Shown: piece after piece, positions 40,743-50,711 of the stretch | Layout: every line of letters starts with the position of its first letter | Numbering within the stretch: the stretch's first letter is position 1 | Source: Streptomyces cavernae | Lineage (GTDB): Bacteria; Actinomycetota; Actinomycetes; Streptomycetales; Streptomycetaceae | Direction: 5' to 3' | Assembly (NCBI RefSeq): GCF_004023625.1 | Contig: NZ_RPDJ01000037.1 | Location: 1-64,000 of the forward strand | Length of the DNA: 64,000 nt | The notes under the pieces: model-generated | What the model was told of the DNA's origin: nothing | What the model saw: only the letters and a program-made list of their open reading frames with translations | Databases searched by the model: none | Position numbers and translations under genes: made by a program

Positions 40743-43709
40743 CTAGGCCTGCCCCTCCGCCACCTCCAGCAACCGCCCCGCCTCGGCCGTCCTCGCCCGC
40801 GCCGTCTCATCGTCGGCGGCCTCCGCCCCGGCGTCCGCGTACGCCGAGAGCACCGAACGCGCGCGCTCCGCCGCGGCGTCCATGCGCCCCAGGTCGGCCT
40901 CCAGCCAGCCCGCGGCCAGCTCCGCGCCCGTGCGGCTGTCCAGCGCCCCGGCCCCCAGCGCCGCGAAGCCCGCGGCGGCCCGGGACATGTGGTCCAGTGC
41001 CTCCTCGAACGCCTTCTGGACCTCGTCGTCGGACTCGTCCGCCACGGACCGGGCGATCAGATCACCGAACTGCCGGTGGGTGTTGGCCAGCTCGGCCAGC
41101 ACCGACTCCTCGCCGTCCGCCGGACCGGCGGCCAGCGCCCGTTCGCACTCCTGCGCCGCCGTGCCCATCAGCTCACGCGCCGCGGCCACCCCGTCGTCCT
41201 CCTGCGCCGCGACCCACGCGCGTGCGCGCAGGGAACGGACCAGGCCGTGCACATTGCCCAGGGACCGCCACAGTTCACCGGCCCGCTCGTAGGCCCGGAC
41301 CGCCTCGGTTGGCAGACCCGCGTGGCCCAGCGCCTCGGCGGCCAGGTGCGCGAGCATCGCGTGGTCGCGCTGCTCCGGCCAGTGCCGGGCGATCTCGGCC
41401 GCGCGCAGCCACTGCTCGGCGGCCTGGCGGTGCTCCCCGAGCTCGGTGTGGCAGTCGCCGAGCCACCACTGGGTCTGCACGATCGCCCCGTCGCCGTGTG
41501 TCTCGGCGGTCAGGTCGGGCAGCGCCGACTCCAGCACCTCAGCGGCCTCGGCGAACCGGCCCAGCCGCAGCAGGAAACCGCCGAGCTGGTGCCGGGCCCA
41601 GGCGCCGAACGTCGCGCTCTCGCCCGCCTCGTCGGCCCAGTGCGCCGCCTCCAGCGCGTGCTCGGCCGCGGGCCCGAGACGTCCGCTGGAACCGAGGATC
41701 TCCGCGAGCTGGAGATTGAGCTGGGCGTGGCCCATCGGCTCCAGTTGGCCCGCGCCGTGCTCCAGCGCGGCTCGGGACGCCCGCTCCGCGGTCTCCATGT
41801 CGCCCAGGTGGCTCGCGAGACCGGCCAGCCGGGCCTCGTACTCCACCGCGAACCACGGCAGTCCGGCCGCCACGTACGCCGCCGACGTCTCGGCGAACAG
41901 CCCGGCGGCCGCCTCCGCGTCCCCGACGTGCGCCGCGAGTTCCCCGAGCATCCCGTGCGCCTCGGCGGCCCGCGAAGCCAGCCGTACCTCGTCGGTGTGC
42001 GGCCCGACCAGGTCCAGGAGCTCCTGCGCGGCCGCCGCGGCCGTCACCACGGCTTCGTCGTCGACGGATTGTGTGGCCCCGTGTGCCCGCTGCATCAGGA
42101 TCCGGGCCCGGCCCACCAGCACCGAGGCCACCTGCCGGACGTCCGTGCCGCCCTCGGCGTACAGCGCCAGCACACGCTCGTACGGCTCCGCGATCGCCTC
42201 CAGCGCCTCGGGCAGCCGTCCGTTCAGCGCCACGACACAGGCGCCCCGCGCGCGTGCCGCCAGCGCCTCGCCCAGGTCGCCGGCCTCCTCGTACAACCGC
42301 GCGGCCTCCGCGAAGAGCTCCACGCCGTCCGGCCCGAGCCCCATCGCCGAGTGGTCGGCGATCTCCGCGCGGTCCCGGACGTCCAGCTCCGCACCGGCGG
42401 CCTCGGCCTCCCGTGCCACCGCCGCCCACGCCTCCACGGAAGCCGGGTTCATGGCCGCGGAGAGGCGGCGGGCCTCGGCCAGCAGCTCGGTCAGGTCGCG
42501 TTCCCCGCGCTCCTCGTTCTCCCGGGCGGGGGGAGCCGGCTGCTTCGGTACGGACGCCGTGACCGTGCGCGTCCTCCGCACCCCCAGCGGCAGCCGCTCC
42601 ACCAGCGGCTCCTGCTCCATCCGCTCCTTGATCCGGGAGGAGATGTACGAGGTGCCGTTGCGCTCGTCGAACCGGGCCGCCAGCGCCAGCGCCTCCACGC
42701 GCGCGTGGGCGGCGAGTTCAGCGGCAGTCCAGGTGCGGCCCGCCGGGCCCGGCACGGTCTGCTCACCGAGACCGAGGCTGACCAGACGGTCCGTCAGCAA
42801 CGCGACCACAGCCAGGAAGTCCATGTGCGAGCGCGGCTCACCGGTGTCCGTGAAGTACGCGGGCCGCTCGGCCAGCAGCTCCAGGCCCCGGGCCTCGTTC
42901 CCGGTCAGCGCGCAGAACTCCACGTGGTCCGCGTACGCGCCGCGCATGCTCTCCATCGCCCGCACCAGCCGGAAGCCGCGCAGATGATGGGCGCGTGCCT
43001 CGTCCAGCCGGCCCAGCCGCAGCAGCGGCAGCAGCGAGGAGGCGAGCACGGCGTGCGGCTCGTGGGCGCAGCTGTACTCGCCCTCCAGGACCGGGCGCCA
43101 CAGCTCCAGGGCTTCCGCGTCCTGCCGCAGCAGCGCCTTCCACCACCCCTGGTCGTGCAGTTCGCAGGCGTGGCAGTCGGCCATGGAGTCCCGGTCCGCG
43201 GCGAGCCACGCCGCGTAGGCGCGTTCGGCCCGCGCTCGGTCGCCGATGTGGTTCGCGACGCTGAACTCGGCACTGCGCACGGCCCGTTCGGTGTGCCCGG
43301 CGAGCCGGTAGCGGTGTTCCATCTCGCCGAGCCACTTCTCGATGGAGGCGAGCGGGATGTGCGGCTGGCTCAGCATCCCGGCCGACATCCACTTGAAGAC
43401 CCAGTGCAGGGAGTGGATCTCGTACTCGTCGAAGTCCTCGGGCCGTTCGTCCCACATGCGCAGCAGCCGCGCGAACGGGACGAACATCTTGTCCTTCTCG
43501 GAGCTGTAGTTGTAGACCTTCAGCTGGTGCCCGAGCGCCTCGATCACGGCCAGCGGGATGTTCAGCTTCTCGGCCTCCACGAGCAGTTGCTCGGCGCGGG
43601 CGTTGCGCGCCGGGCCCTCCGGCTGCTCGTAGTTCTCCTGCATGGCCTCGCGCAGCGCGTCGAAGTCCATGGCGGCCGGGACGCCGTGGACGCCGGGGAG
43701 TTCGCTCAT
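40743..43709 (-). CDS. Large TPR-like helical-repeat protein paired with HSP90
   Basis: 988 residues, predicted nearly all helical. A conserved N-terminal region (MDFDALREAMQENYEQPEGPARNARAEQLLVEAEK; DRARAERAYAAWLAADRDSMADCHACELHDQGWW) is followed by many tetratricopeptide-like helix pairs in the C-terminal two thirds, for example RLGRFAEAAEVLESALPDL, ELGEHRQAAEQWLRAAEIARH and GLPTEAVRAYERAGELWRSLG. No catalytic or DNA-binding motif is visible. The ATG overlaps the HSP90 stop by four bases (ATGA), so the two are made together. In eukaryotes TPR proteins are HSP90 co-chaperones; a similar role here is inference. Confidence 0.85.
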   Translation of the reverse strand: MSELPGVHGVPAAMDFDALREAMQENYEQPEGPARNARAEQLLVEAEKLNIPLAVIEALGHQLKVYNYSSEKDKMFVPFARLLRMWDERPEDFDEYEIHSLHWVFKWMSAGMLSQPHIPLASIEKWLGEMEHRYRLAGHTERAVRSAEFSVANHIGDRARAERAYAAWLAADRDSMADCHACELHDQGWWKALLRQDAEALELWRPVLEGEYSCAHEPHAVLASSLLPLLRLGRLDEARAHHLRGFRLVRAMESMRGAYADHVEFCALTGNEARGLELLAERPAYFTDTGEPRSHMDFLAVVALLTDRLVSLGLGEQTVPGPAGRTWTAAELAAHARVEALALAARFDERNGTSYISSRIKERMEQEPLVERLPLGVRRTRTVTASVPKQPAPPARENEERGERDLTELLAEARRLSAAMNPASVEAWAAVAREAEAAGAELDVRDRAEIADHSAMGLGPDGVELFAEAARLYEEAGDLGEALAARARGACVVALNGRLPEALEAIAEPYERVLALYAEGGTDVRQVASVLVGRARILMQRAHGATQSVDDEAVVTAAAAAQELLDLVGPHTDEVRLASRAAEAHGMLGELAAHVGDAEAAAGLFAETSAAYVAAGLPWFAVEYEARLAGLASHLGDMETAERASRAALEHGAGQLEPMGHAQLNLQLAEILGSSGRLGPAAEHALEAAHWADEAGESATFGAWARHQLGGFLLRLGRFAEAAEVLESALPDLTAETHGDGAIVQTQWWLGDCHTELGEHRQAAEQWLRAAEIARHWPEQRDHAMLAHLAAEALGHAGLPTEAVRAYERAGELWRSLGNVHGLVRSLRARAWVAAQEDDGVAAARELMGTAAQECERALAAGPADGEESVLAELANTHRQFGDLIARSVADESDDEVQKAFEEALDHMSRAAAGFAALGAGALDSRTGAELAAGWLEADLGRMDAAAERARSVLSAYADAGAEAADDETARARTAEAGRLLEVAEGQA

Positions 43710-45547
43710 CGGCGGCCGTCCTCCTCGGAGTTGGTGTGGGTGGCCCACTCGAGCAGGCCGATGAACGAGCGGTTGAGGAGCGCCGTGTCCGCCGGCCTGA
43801 GCGGCCGCTGCGCCATCAGCAGGGCCTGCCCGTACAGGGACTCGGTGGCGGTGCCGATCAGCTCCGGGTCGGCGAGCGAACTGACCCGCCGGATCAGTGG
43901 GTTGAGATGGTTGAGCACCAGCCGGGCGCGCGGCGCGCTGCCGCGCAGCGAGCCGAGGATGCCCGCCCACAGGTCATCGGCCCGTTCCTCGGCGTCCGCC
44001 CGCGCCTGCTCATGACGCGCCGCCCGGTCGTCCAGATGGAGGGCGGGCACCGACAGCGGGTGGAAGGAACGCAGGACCACATCGCAGCCCAGGGGGTCCA
44101 GCCTGGCGCGCGCGGCGGCCAGGAACCCGGCCATCGCCAGTTCCTCGGCCGGGTCCACGGCGTCCAGATGGGCCGTAACGGTGTCGGCGTCCAGTTCCGC
44201 GACCACCGTCCCGGGACGCACCTTCGGCAGCGCCTCCACCAGCTCGCTGTCGTAGGTGTAACCGCCGTTGATCACGCCGACGCCCTGCGCGGAGGCGATC
44301 GGCGCGACCTGCCGGTACTCCTCCACGGTGCGGGTGAAGTGCACGATCGGGTGACGCTGTGCGAACTCCTCCAGCGACAGCCGTCCGTCGGTCGTCTCGA
44401 ACGGCAGCCACGGCAGCATCGTGCGCAGCATCTCCGCGTCGTGCCGGGCCAGCGACTTCACACCCAGGTAGTGCACCGACAGGAAGGCTGCGAGCCGTTC
44501 CGGATCGCCTGCCGCGAGCCCCGTCAGCCAGGACCGAATCCTTTCACCGAGGGCTTCCCGTACGGCCGCCAGCGTCTCGTCCTCGTACAGCGACTCACGC
44601 GATGCCGTGGGCCGCAGCGTGTCCGTGTCGATGACGCAGCGCACGAAGAAGGCCCAGTCGGGCAGCAGTTGTTCGGCCCGCTCGGTGAGCAGCATGCCCT
44701 TCAGGTGCACCCGGTGGGTGGCGCGCTGGGCGGGCGAGACCGCGGTCGGCAGGACGTAGGCGACCCCGCGGATCCCGGCGACCGGCACGTCCAGATCGAT
44801 CGAGTCCAGGGGTGAGAAGCCGAACAGGTCGTGGCAGTGCCGGGTCAGCGCCACCCGCCGGGTCGACGGGCTCGGATACGGCCGGTCCCAGGGCGCCGGC
44901 AGCTCGGTGACCGGCTGGTCGCCCACCCGCACGTCGTACGGCAGCAGTGAGCCGAAGTCCCGCGCCAGGCCGAGCACCCGCTCCTCCGACAGCCACTCGG
45001 CGGCACCCGCGCGGGCCACCAGGTGCACGGTGGTGCCCGGCTCGGGCCGGGCCTCGGAGGGCAGCGTACGGACGGTGTACGAGCCGTCGTCCCGCGCCGT
45101 CCACTCCACCGGGAGGGCGTCCGGCGTACGCGCCGAACGGCTCACCACACGGATGCGTTCGGCCACCACGAAACAGGCCAGCAGACCGATGCCGAACTGG
45201 CCCAGGAAGTCGGAGCGCGCCGACTCCAGGCCGTCGGCGCCGTCCGCGCGCTTGGAGCTGCGTCCGATGGTGGCGAGGAGGTTGTGGACGTCCGTCTCGG
45301 TGAGACCCACGCCGGAGTCCTCCACGCGCAACGCGCCGTCCGCCGCGTGCAGCCGGACTCTGGCGGGCGCGCCCGGTTGCTCGGCGAGCCGAGCGGTGAT
45401 CGCGTCCACGGCGTTCTGCAGCAGTTCGCGCAGATAGACCTTGGGACTGGAGTAGAGGTGGTGGGAGAGGAGGTCCACGAGGCCGCGCAGGTCGACCTGG
45501 AACGTATGGGGTGACCGAGTTTCGGGTGACTGAGTCTGAGGATCCAT
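43706..45547 (-). CDS. HSP90-family ATPase/chaperone
   Basis: 613 residues. The GHKL ATP-binding domain is intact: LRELLQNAVDAITAR (N box), VEDSGVGLTETDVHNLLATIGRSSKR (D-G box and lid), SDFLGQFGIGLLACFVV (glycine loop) and GTTVHL. The middle domain includes LKGMLLTERAEQLLPDWAFFVRCVIDTDTLRPTASRESLYED. The C-terminus is shorter and not clearly the HtpG dimer domain, and no MEEVD tail is present. It is probably distinct from classical HtpG but catalyses ATP-driven client handling. An alternative, a specialised GHKL ATPase, cannot be excluded. The start has no strong RBS. It shares an overlapping stop/start with the TPR gene. Confidence 0.88.
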   Translation of the reverse strand: MDPQTQSPETRSPHTFQVDLRGLVDLLSHHLYSSPKVYLRELLQNAVDAITARLAEQPGAPARVRLHAADGALRVEDSGVGLTETDVHNLLATIGRSSKRADGADGLESARSDFLGQFGIGLLACFVVAERIRVVSRSARTPDALPVEWTARDDGSYTVRTLPSEARPEPGTTVHLVARAGAAEWLSEERVLGLARDFGSLLPYDVRVGDQPVTELPAPWDRPYPSPSTRRVALTRHCHDLFGFSPLDSIDLDVPVAGIRGVAYVLPTAVSPAQRATHRVHLKGMLLTERAEQLLPDWAFFVRCVIDTDTLRPTASRESLYEDETLAAVREALGERIRSWLTGLAAGDPERLAAFLSVHYLGVKSLARHDAEMLRTMLPWLPFETTDGRLSLEEFAQRHPIVHFTRTVEEYRQVAPIASAQGVGVINGGYTYDSELVEALPKVRPGTVVAELDADTVTAHLDAVDPAEELAMAGFLAAARARLDPLGCDVVLRSFHPLSVPALHLDDRAARHEQARADAEERADDLWAGILGSLRGSAPRARLVLNHLNPLIRRVSSLADPELIGTATESLYGQALLMAQRPLRPADTALLNRSFIGLLEWATHTNSEEDGRR

Positions 45548-45760
45548 CGTCGCAGCGCCGGTGGGGGGACGGGCGACGGCGCAGGGGTCGGGCGGCCGTG
45601 ACCGCGAAGGAGGTCGGGGCGCGCCATCCTAGGCCTGGAACGATCGCCCTGACCAGCGGATTCCTGATACACGCAGGCTAGGGAGCCGCGGACGCTGCCG
45701 GACACCCGGCCGGAGACCCGGCCCGACGGGTCTACGGCTTTGTCAGTGGTGTGGTGTGCA

Positions 45761-47959
45761 ATGGATCTCGTGTCTGCACTTCAAGCACCGCTGAAGAAGG
45801 TGATCGGCCCCGCCACCGCGAAGGTGATGGCCGAGCACCTCGGCCTGCACACCGTCGGAGACCTCCTGCACCACTATCCGCGGCGGTACGCGGAGCGCGG
45901 CGAGCTGACCCGGCTGTCGGACCTGCCGCTGGACGAACACGTCACGGTCGTGGCCCAGGTCGCCAGCGCCCGGGTCCTGAAGTTCGGCGGCGGCAGCGGG
46001 CAGCGACTCGAGGTGGTCATCACCGACGGCAGCGGACAGCTCCAACTGGTCTTCTTCGGCAGGGGAGTCCACAAGCCGCACAAAGATCTCCTGCCGGGCA
46101 CCCGCGCGATGTTCGCGGGCAAGGTCTCCGTCTTCAACCGGAAGCTCCAGCTGGCCCACCCGGCCTACGAGTTGCTCCGCGGCGACGGCGAGGAGGCGGG
46201 CGCGGCGGTGGACAGCTGGGCGGGCGCCCTCATCCCGATCTACCCGGCGACCGCCAAGCTGGAGTCGTGGAAGATCGCCAAGTCCGTCGACACGGTGCTG
46301 CCCAGTGCGCGCGAGGCGGTCGACCCGCTGCCGCCCTCCCTGCGTGACGGCCGCGGTCTGATCCCGCTCCCCGAGGCCCTGGAGAAGATCCATCGCCCGC
46401 GGACCAAGGCGGACGTGGCCGCGGCCCGGTCCCGGCTGAAGTGGGACGAGGCCTTCGTCCTCCAGGTGGCCCTGGCCCGCCGCCGCTTCACCGACACCCA
46501 GCTTCCGGCCGTGGCCCGCCGCCCCCGGCCGGACGGCCTTCTGACGGCCTTCGACGCCCGGCTGCCCTTCACGCTCACCGAGGGCCAGCGCAAGGTCTCC
46601 AAGGAGATCTTCGACGACCTGGCGACCGAGCACCCGATGCACCGGCTGCTGCAGGGAGAGGTGGGCAGCGGCAAGACGATGGTGGCGCTGCGCGCCATGC
46701 TCGCCGTGGTCGACACCGGCGGACAGGCCGCGATGCTGGCGCCCACCGAGGTGCTCGCGCAGCAGCACCACCGGTCGGTCACCGAGATGATGGGGGAACT
46801 GGCCGAGGGTGGGATGCTCGGCGGGGCGGAGCACTCCACGAAGGTGGTGCTGCTCACCGGTTCCATGGGCGCTGCGGCGCGGCGGCAGGCCCTGCTCGAC
46901 CTCGCGACGGGCGAGGCCGGCATCGTCATCGGCACCCACGCCCTGATCGAGGACAAGGTGCAGTTCCACGACCTCGGTCTGGTCGTCGTCGACGAGCAGC
47001 ACCGGTTCGGCGTCGAACAGCGTGACGCCCTGCGCGGCAAGGGCAAACAGCCGCCGCATCTCCTCGTCATGACGGCCACGCCCATTCCGCGCACGGTCGC
47101 GATGACGGTCTTCGGCGATCTCGAGACCTCCGTCCTGGACCAGCTCCCGGCCGGACGTTCGCCCATCGCGAGCCATGTGGTGCCCGCCGCCGACAAACCG
47201 CACTTCCTGGCCCGGGCCTGGGAACGGGTCCGGGAGGAGGTCGCCCACGGCCACCAGGCGTACGTGGTCTGCCCGCGGATCGGGGACGAGGAGGACACCC
47301 CGGGGAAGGCCAGGAAGAAGTCGCCGGAGGACGAGGCGGAGAAGCGGCCGCCGCTGGCCGTGCTGGAGGTGGCGGACGGGCTCGCGGCCGGGCCCCTGCA
47401 GGGGCTGAAGGTCGAGGTCCTGCACGGCCGGATGGCACCCGACGACAAGGACGCCGTGATGCGCCGGTTCGCCGTCGGAGAGACGGACGTGCTGGTCGCC
47501 ACGACGGTGATCGAGGTCGGCGTGAACGTACCGAACGCCACGGTGATGGTCATCATGGACGCCGACCGCTTCGGCGTCTCCCAACTCCACCAGCTGCGCG
47601 GCCGGGTCGGGCGGGGTTCGGCGCCGGGACTGTGCCTGCTGGTCACCGAGATGCCGGAGGCGAGCGCCGCCCGCGCCCGGCTGGGCGCCGTTGCCTCCAC
47701 CCTCGACGGCTTCGAACTCTCCCGCCTCGACCTGGAACAGCGCCGCGAGGGCGACGTCCTCGGCCAGGCCCAGTCCGGTGCGCGCACCTCGCTGCGCATG
47801 CTGACGGTGATAGACGACGAGGAGATCATCGCGGAGGCCCGCGAGGAGGCCACCGCCGTGGTGGCCGCCGATCCTGAGCTTGCTGGGCTTCCCGGACTGC
47901 GTACGGCGTTGGACGCGCTGCTGGACGAGGAGCGCGAGCAGTATCTGGAGAAGGGGTGA
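45761..47959 (+). CDS. recG: ATP-dependent DNA helicase RecG
   Basis: 732 residues, full length. N-terminal wedge domain (PLKKVIGPATAKVMAEHLGLHTVGDLLHHYPRRY), Walker A GEVGSGKTMVALRAM, DEQH box VVDEQHRFGVEQRD, SAT-like TATPIPRTV and motif VI QLRGRVGRG, then the C-terminal FELSRLDLEQRREGDVLG hook. It remodels stalled replication forks and branched DNA. ATG chosen for the start of the fold; a GTG seven codons earlier exists. Confidence 0.97.
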   Translation: MDLVSALQAPLKKVIGPATAKVMAEHLGLHTVGDLLHHYPRRYAERGELTRLSDLPLDEHVTVVAQVASARVLKFGGGSGQRLEVVITDGSGQLQLVFFGRGVHKPHKDLLPGTRAMFAGKVSVFNRKLQLAHPAYELLRGDGEEAGAAVDSWAGALIPIYPATAKLESWKIAKSVDTVLPSAREAVDPLPPSLRDGRGLIPLPEALEKIHRPRTKADVAAARSRLKWDEAFVLQVALARRRFTDTQLPAVARRPRPDGLLTAFDARLPFTLTEGQRKVSKEIFDDLATEHPMHRLLQGEVGSGKTMVALRAMLAVVDTGGQAAMLAPTEVLAQQHHRSVTEMMGELAEGGMLGGAEHSTKVVLLTGSMGAAARRQALLDLATGEAGIVIGTHALIEDKVQFHDLGLVVVDEQHRFGVEQRDALRGKGKQPPHLLVMTATPIPRTVAMTVFGDLETSVLDQLPAGRSPIASHVVPAADKPHFLARAWERVREEVAHGHQAYVVCPRIGDEEDTPGKARKKSPEDEAEKRPPLAVLEVADGLAAGPLQGLKVEVLHGRMAPDDKDAVMRRFAVGETDVLVATTVIEVGVNVPNATVMVIMDADRFGVSQLHQLRGRVGRGSAPGLCLLVTEMPEASAARARLGAVASTLDGFELSRLDLEQRREGDVLGQAQSGARTSLRMLTVIDDEEIIAEAREEATAVVAADPELAGLPGLRTALDALLDEEREQYLEKG

Positions 47960-48052
47960 GGAACCCGCCCCCGGGGCTACGGGACTCCGCCCCCCGGGGG
48001 CTATGGGGCTCCGCCCCCCGGGGGCTATGGGGCTCCGCCCCGGATCCCCGCT
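47960..48052 (+). repeat. Three tandem hairpin repeats after recG
   Basis: About three 24-base units, each containing ggggctccgcccc, which folds on itself; two are identical (ending in gggggctatggggctccg). They sit between the recG stop and rsmD and probably act as a composite terminator or attenuator. Confidence 0.75.
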
Positions 48053-48171
48053 CGTCGAACGCGGGAGGGGCCGGGAGATCCGCGAAGCCCGGCACCCCGC
48101 AGCCACGCAAAGACTGCGAGACTGGCAGCGTTCACCCCGGAGTACCCCGGAACGCAAAGGACCAGGACCCC

Positions 48172-48786
48172 ATGACCCGCGTGATCGCCGGCAGAGCCGG
48201 CGGACGCCGACTCGCCGTCCCGCCGGGCAACGGCACCCGCCCCACCTCGGACCGCGCCCGCGAGGGACTCTTCTCCACCTGGCAGTCGCTGCTCGGCGGA
48301 CCGCTGGAGGGCGAGCGCGTGCTCGACCTGTACGCGGGCTCGGGCGCGGTCGGCCTGGAAGCCCTGTCACGCGGCGCCGCGCACGCCCTCCTGGTCGAGG
48401 CGGACCCCCGCGCCGTGCGCACCGTTCGCGAGAACGTGAAGTCGCTCGCGCTGACGGGCGCCGAGGTCAGGTCGGGCAAAGCGGAACAGATCATTCGCGC
48501 CTCGGCGCCCCCGGCCCCGTACGAACTCGTCTTCCTCGACCCGCCGTACGCCGTCTCCGACCACGATCTTCGGGAGATTCTGCTCACACTCCGGACCGGG
48601 GGCTGGCTCGCCGGTGACGCCCTCGTCACCGTGGAGCGCAGCACCAGGGGCGGTGATTTCCGGTGGCCGGACGGCTTCGAGGCCCTCAGGGCCCGTCGCT
48701 ACGGCGAGGGGACGTTTTGGTACGGTCGCGCCGCCCACAGCGAAGTTGCCGCCGACGAAGCCGACGCCGGCGAAGACGCATCATGA
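48172..48786 (+). CDS. rsmD: 16S rRNA (guanine966-N2)-methyltransferase
   Basis: 204 residues. MTRVIAGRAGGRRLAVPPG start, LDLYAGSGAVGLEALSRGA (SAM site) and the catalytic FLDPPYAV (DPPY) near residue 120 identify RsmD, which methylates G966 of 16S rRNA. The C-terminus adds a short acidic tail. Overlaps coaD by four bases (ATGA). Confidence 0.95.
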   Translation: MTRVIAGRAGGRRLAVPPGNGTRPTSDRAREGLFSTWQSLLGGPLEGERVLDLYAGSGAVGLEALSRGAAHALLVEADPRAVRTVRENVKSLALTGAEVRSGKAEQIIRASAPPAPYELVFLDPPYAVSDHDLREILLTLRTGGWLAGDALVTVERSTRGGDFRWPDGFEALRARRYGEGTFWYGRAAHSEVAADEADAGEDAS

Positions 48787-49292
48787 CCGGACCGGAGAGC
48801 GAGGGACCTCAGTTGCGCCGCGCCGTCTGTCCCGGGTCGTTCGACCCGATCACCAACGGACACCTCGACATCATCGCCCGTGCTTCCAAGTTGTACGACG
48901 TCGTGCACGTGGCCGTGATGATCAACCAGTCCAAGAAGGGTCTGTTCACGGTCGACGAGCGGATCGAGCTGATCCGCGCGGTCACCGCCGAGTACGGCAA
49001 CGTCGAGGTCGAGTCCTTCCACGGCCTCCTCGTCGACTTCTGCAAGCAGCGCGACATCCCCGCCATCGTCAAGGGCCTGCGCGCGGTCAGCGACTTCGAC
49101 TACGAGCTGCAGATGGCTCAGATGAACAACGGCCTCTCGGGTGTCGAGACCCTCTTCGTCCCCACCAACCCCACCTACAGCTTCCTCTCCTCCTCCCTGG
49201 TCAAGGAGGTCGCCGCCTGGGGCGGCGACGTCTCCCACCTCGTCCCGGGCGTGGTCCTGGACGCCCTCAACGAGCGCCTCGGCAAGAAATGA
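48783..49292 (+). CDS. coaD: Phosphopantetheine adenylyltransferase
   Basis: 169 residues. CPGSFDPITNGHLDIIARASKLYD (T/HxGH nucleotidyl-transfer motif), KGLRAVSDFDYELQMAQMN and the YSFLSSSLVKEVAAWGG C-terminal motif are diagnostic. It makes dephospho-CoA. The ATG overlaps rsmD, and there is a short N-terminal extension (TGPESEGPQL) relative to most CoaD. Confidence 0.97.
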   Translation: MTGPESEGPQLRRAVCPGSFDPITNGHLDIIARASKLYDVVHVAVMINQSKKGLFTVDERIELIRAVTAEYGNVEVESFHGLLVDFCKQRDIPAIVKGLRAVSDFDYELQMAQMNNGLSGVETLFVPTNPTYSFLSSSLVKEVAAWGGDVSHLVPGVVLDALNERLGKK

Positions 49293-49407
49293 CGTGCCGT
49301 ACGGGGCCGTAGGTGACCCCGTGTCATCCGGTGTCGGCCCGGCGACGACTGGCCGTACAGTCGTCCCGTCCGTCTCCAACACATCCGTAGAGAGTGGCGA
49401 GCGCCCG

Positions 49408-50499
49408 GTGGACGTGCAGAAGAAGCTCGATGAGATCGTCTCGGCGGTGGGCAGCGCCCGGTCCATGCCCATGTCCGCCTCGTGCGTGGTCAACCGCGCC
49501 GAGCTGCTCGCACTGCTCGAAGAGGTGCGGGCAGCCCTGCCCGGCTCCCTCGCCCAGGCCCAGGAGCTGATCGGCGACCGCGACCAGACCATCGCGCAGG
49601 CCCGCCAGGAGGCCGACCGCATCATCGAGAACGCCCGCGCCGAGCGGGGCTCGCTCATCTCCGACACCGAGATCGCCCGCCGCTCCCAGTCCGAGGCCGA
49701 CCGCATCCTCGCCGAGGCCCGCCGGGAGGCCGAGGAGATCCGCGCCGAGGCCGACGAATACGTCGACTCCAAGCTCGCCAACTTCGAGGTCGTCCTCACC
49801 AAGACCCTCGGCTCCGTCGGCCGCGGCCGGGAGAAGCTGCTCGGCACGGGACCGGGCCTGGACGAGCACGGCTACGCGGACGAGGACGCTCCCGAGCGCA
49901 GCCACGACCCCGAGACGCTGCGCCGCACCGCCGACCAGTACGTGGACGCCAAGCTCGGCGCCTTCGAGGCGGTCCTCGCCAAGACCCTGGAGGCGGTCGG
50001 CCGGGGCCGCGAGAAGCTGCACGGCCGGATCGCCACCGACGACCTCGGCTCGCTCGCCCTGGACGAGGACGGAACGCCCGCCCAGCACACCACCGACGCG
50101 GAGTTCCTCGCCGATCTCGCCGAAGCGGGGCAGGCGGGGCCCGTGCAGCAGCAGCCCGCGGCCGCCGTCCCCGCCCAGCCGCAGTACCACGGCGGGCAGG
50201 ACGCCTACGCGTACCAGCAGGGCCAGGACCCCTACGCGTACCAGCAGCAGTACGCGGCGCAGGACCCGTACGGCTACCAGCAGGCCGACCCGTACGCCGC
50301 CTCCGCCACGTACCAGCAGCAGGGATACGACCAGCAGGCCGCGTACGGCCACGACCGGCACGGCCAGGGTTACCAACAGCAACCGGGGACCCAGGCGGGC
50401 CAGACCCAGCGGCAGCCGGGCGCCCTCGACGAGACCAGCTTCTTCGACACCACCATGATCAGCGCCGAGCAGCTACGGGCGTACGAACAGGGGCGCTGA
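49408..50499 (+). CDS. DivIVA/ATP-synthase-b-like coiled-coil protein
   Basis: 363 residues. Residues about 1-95 start with a short DVQKKLDEIVSAVGSARSMPMSASCVVNRAELLALLEEVRAALP segment, then a coiled coil (AQELIGDRDQTIAQARQEADRII; SEADRILAEARREAEEIRAEADEYVDSKLANFEVVL). The dimerisation-like YVDSKLANFEVVL...GRGREKL motif is duplicated near 175-200. The C-terminal third is a Gln/Tyr/Asp/Pro-rich tail with YAYQQGQDPY-type repeats. Probably cytoskeletal or cell-pole associated, as with other streptomycete coiled-coil proteins; unproven. GTG start with a weak RBS. Confidence 0.85.
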   Translation: MDVQKKLDEIVSAVGSARSMPMSASCVVNRAELLALLEEVRAALPGSLAQAQELIGDRDQTIAQARQEADRIIENARAERGSLISDTEIARRSQSEADRILAEARREAEEIRAEADEYVDSKLANFEVVLTKTLGSVGRGREKLLGTGPGLDEHGYADEDAPERSHDPETLRRTADQYVDAKLGAFEAVLAKTLEAVGRGREKLHGRIATDDLGSLALDEDGTPAQHTTDAEFLADLAEAGQAGPVQQQPAAAVPAQPQYHGGQDAYAYQQGQDPYAYQQQYAAQDPYGYQQADPYAASATYQQQGYDQQAAYGHDRHGQGYQQQPGTQAGQTQRQPGALDETSFFDTTMISAEQLRAYEQGR

Positions 50500-50711
50500 G
50501 GATTCGCCGGGGACCGCTCGGCGCATTCGTCGGATCAGTCCCGGGCGGGGTCCGGGGCCGGGGTCCGGGGCCGAATTGGGCCGAGCGGGCATGGACCGGT
50601 ATCCTGGCTCTTCGGTCGCACGTACGCTAACGCTGTTTTCGTGGCGTCCGCGATCACCGCTGCCCGGAACGAGGGCCGCGACCCCCAGAGTTTCGAAGAC
50701 CGAAAGCAGGA

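Noticed and set aside
40653..44015. 1120-codon plus-strand frame opposite the TPR gene
   Set aside because: Antisense artefact of an Ala/Glu/Leu-rich helical protein; no domain, start signal or codon bias.
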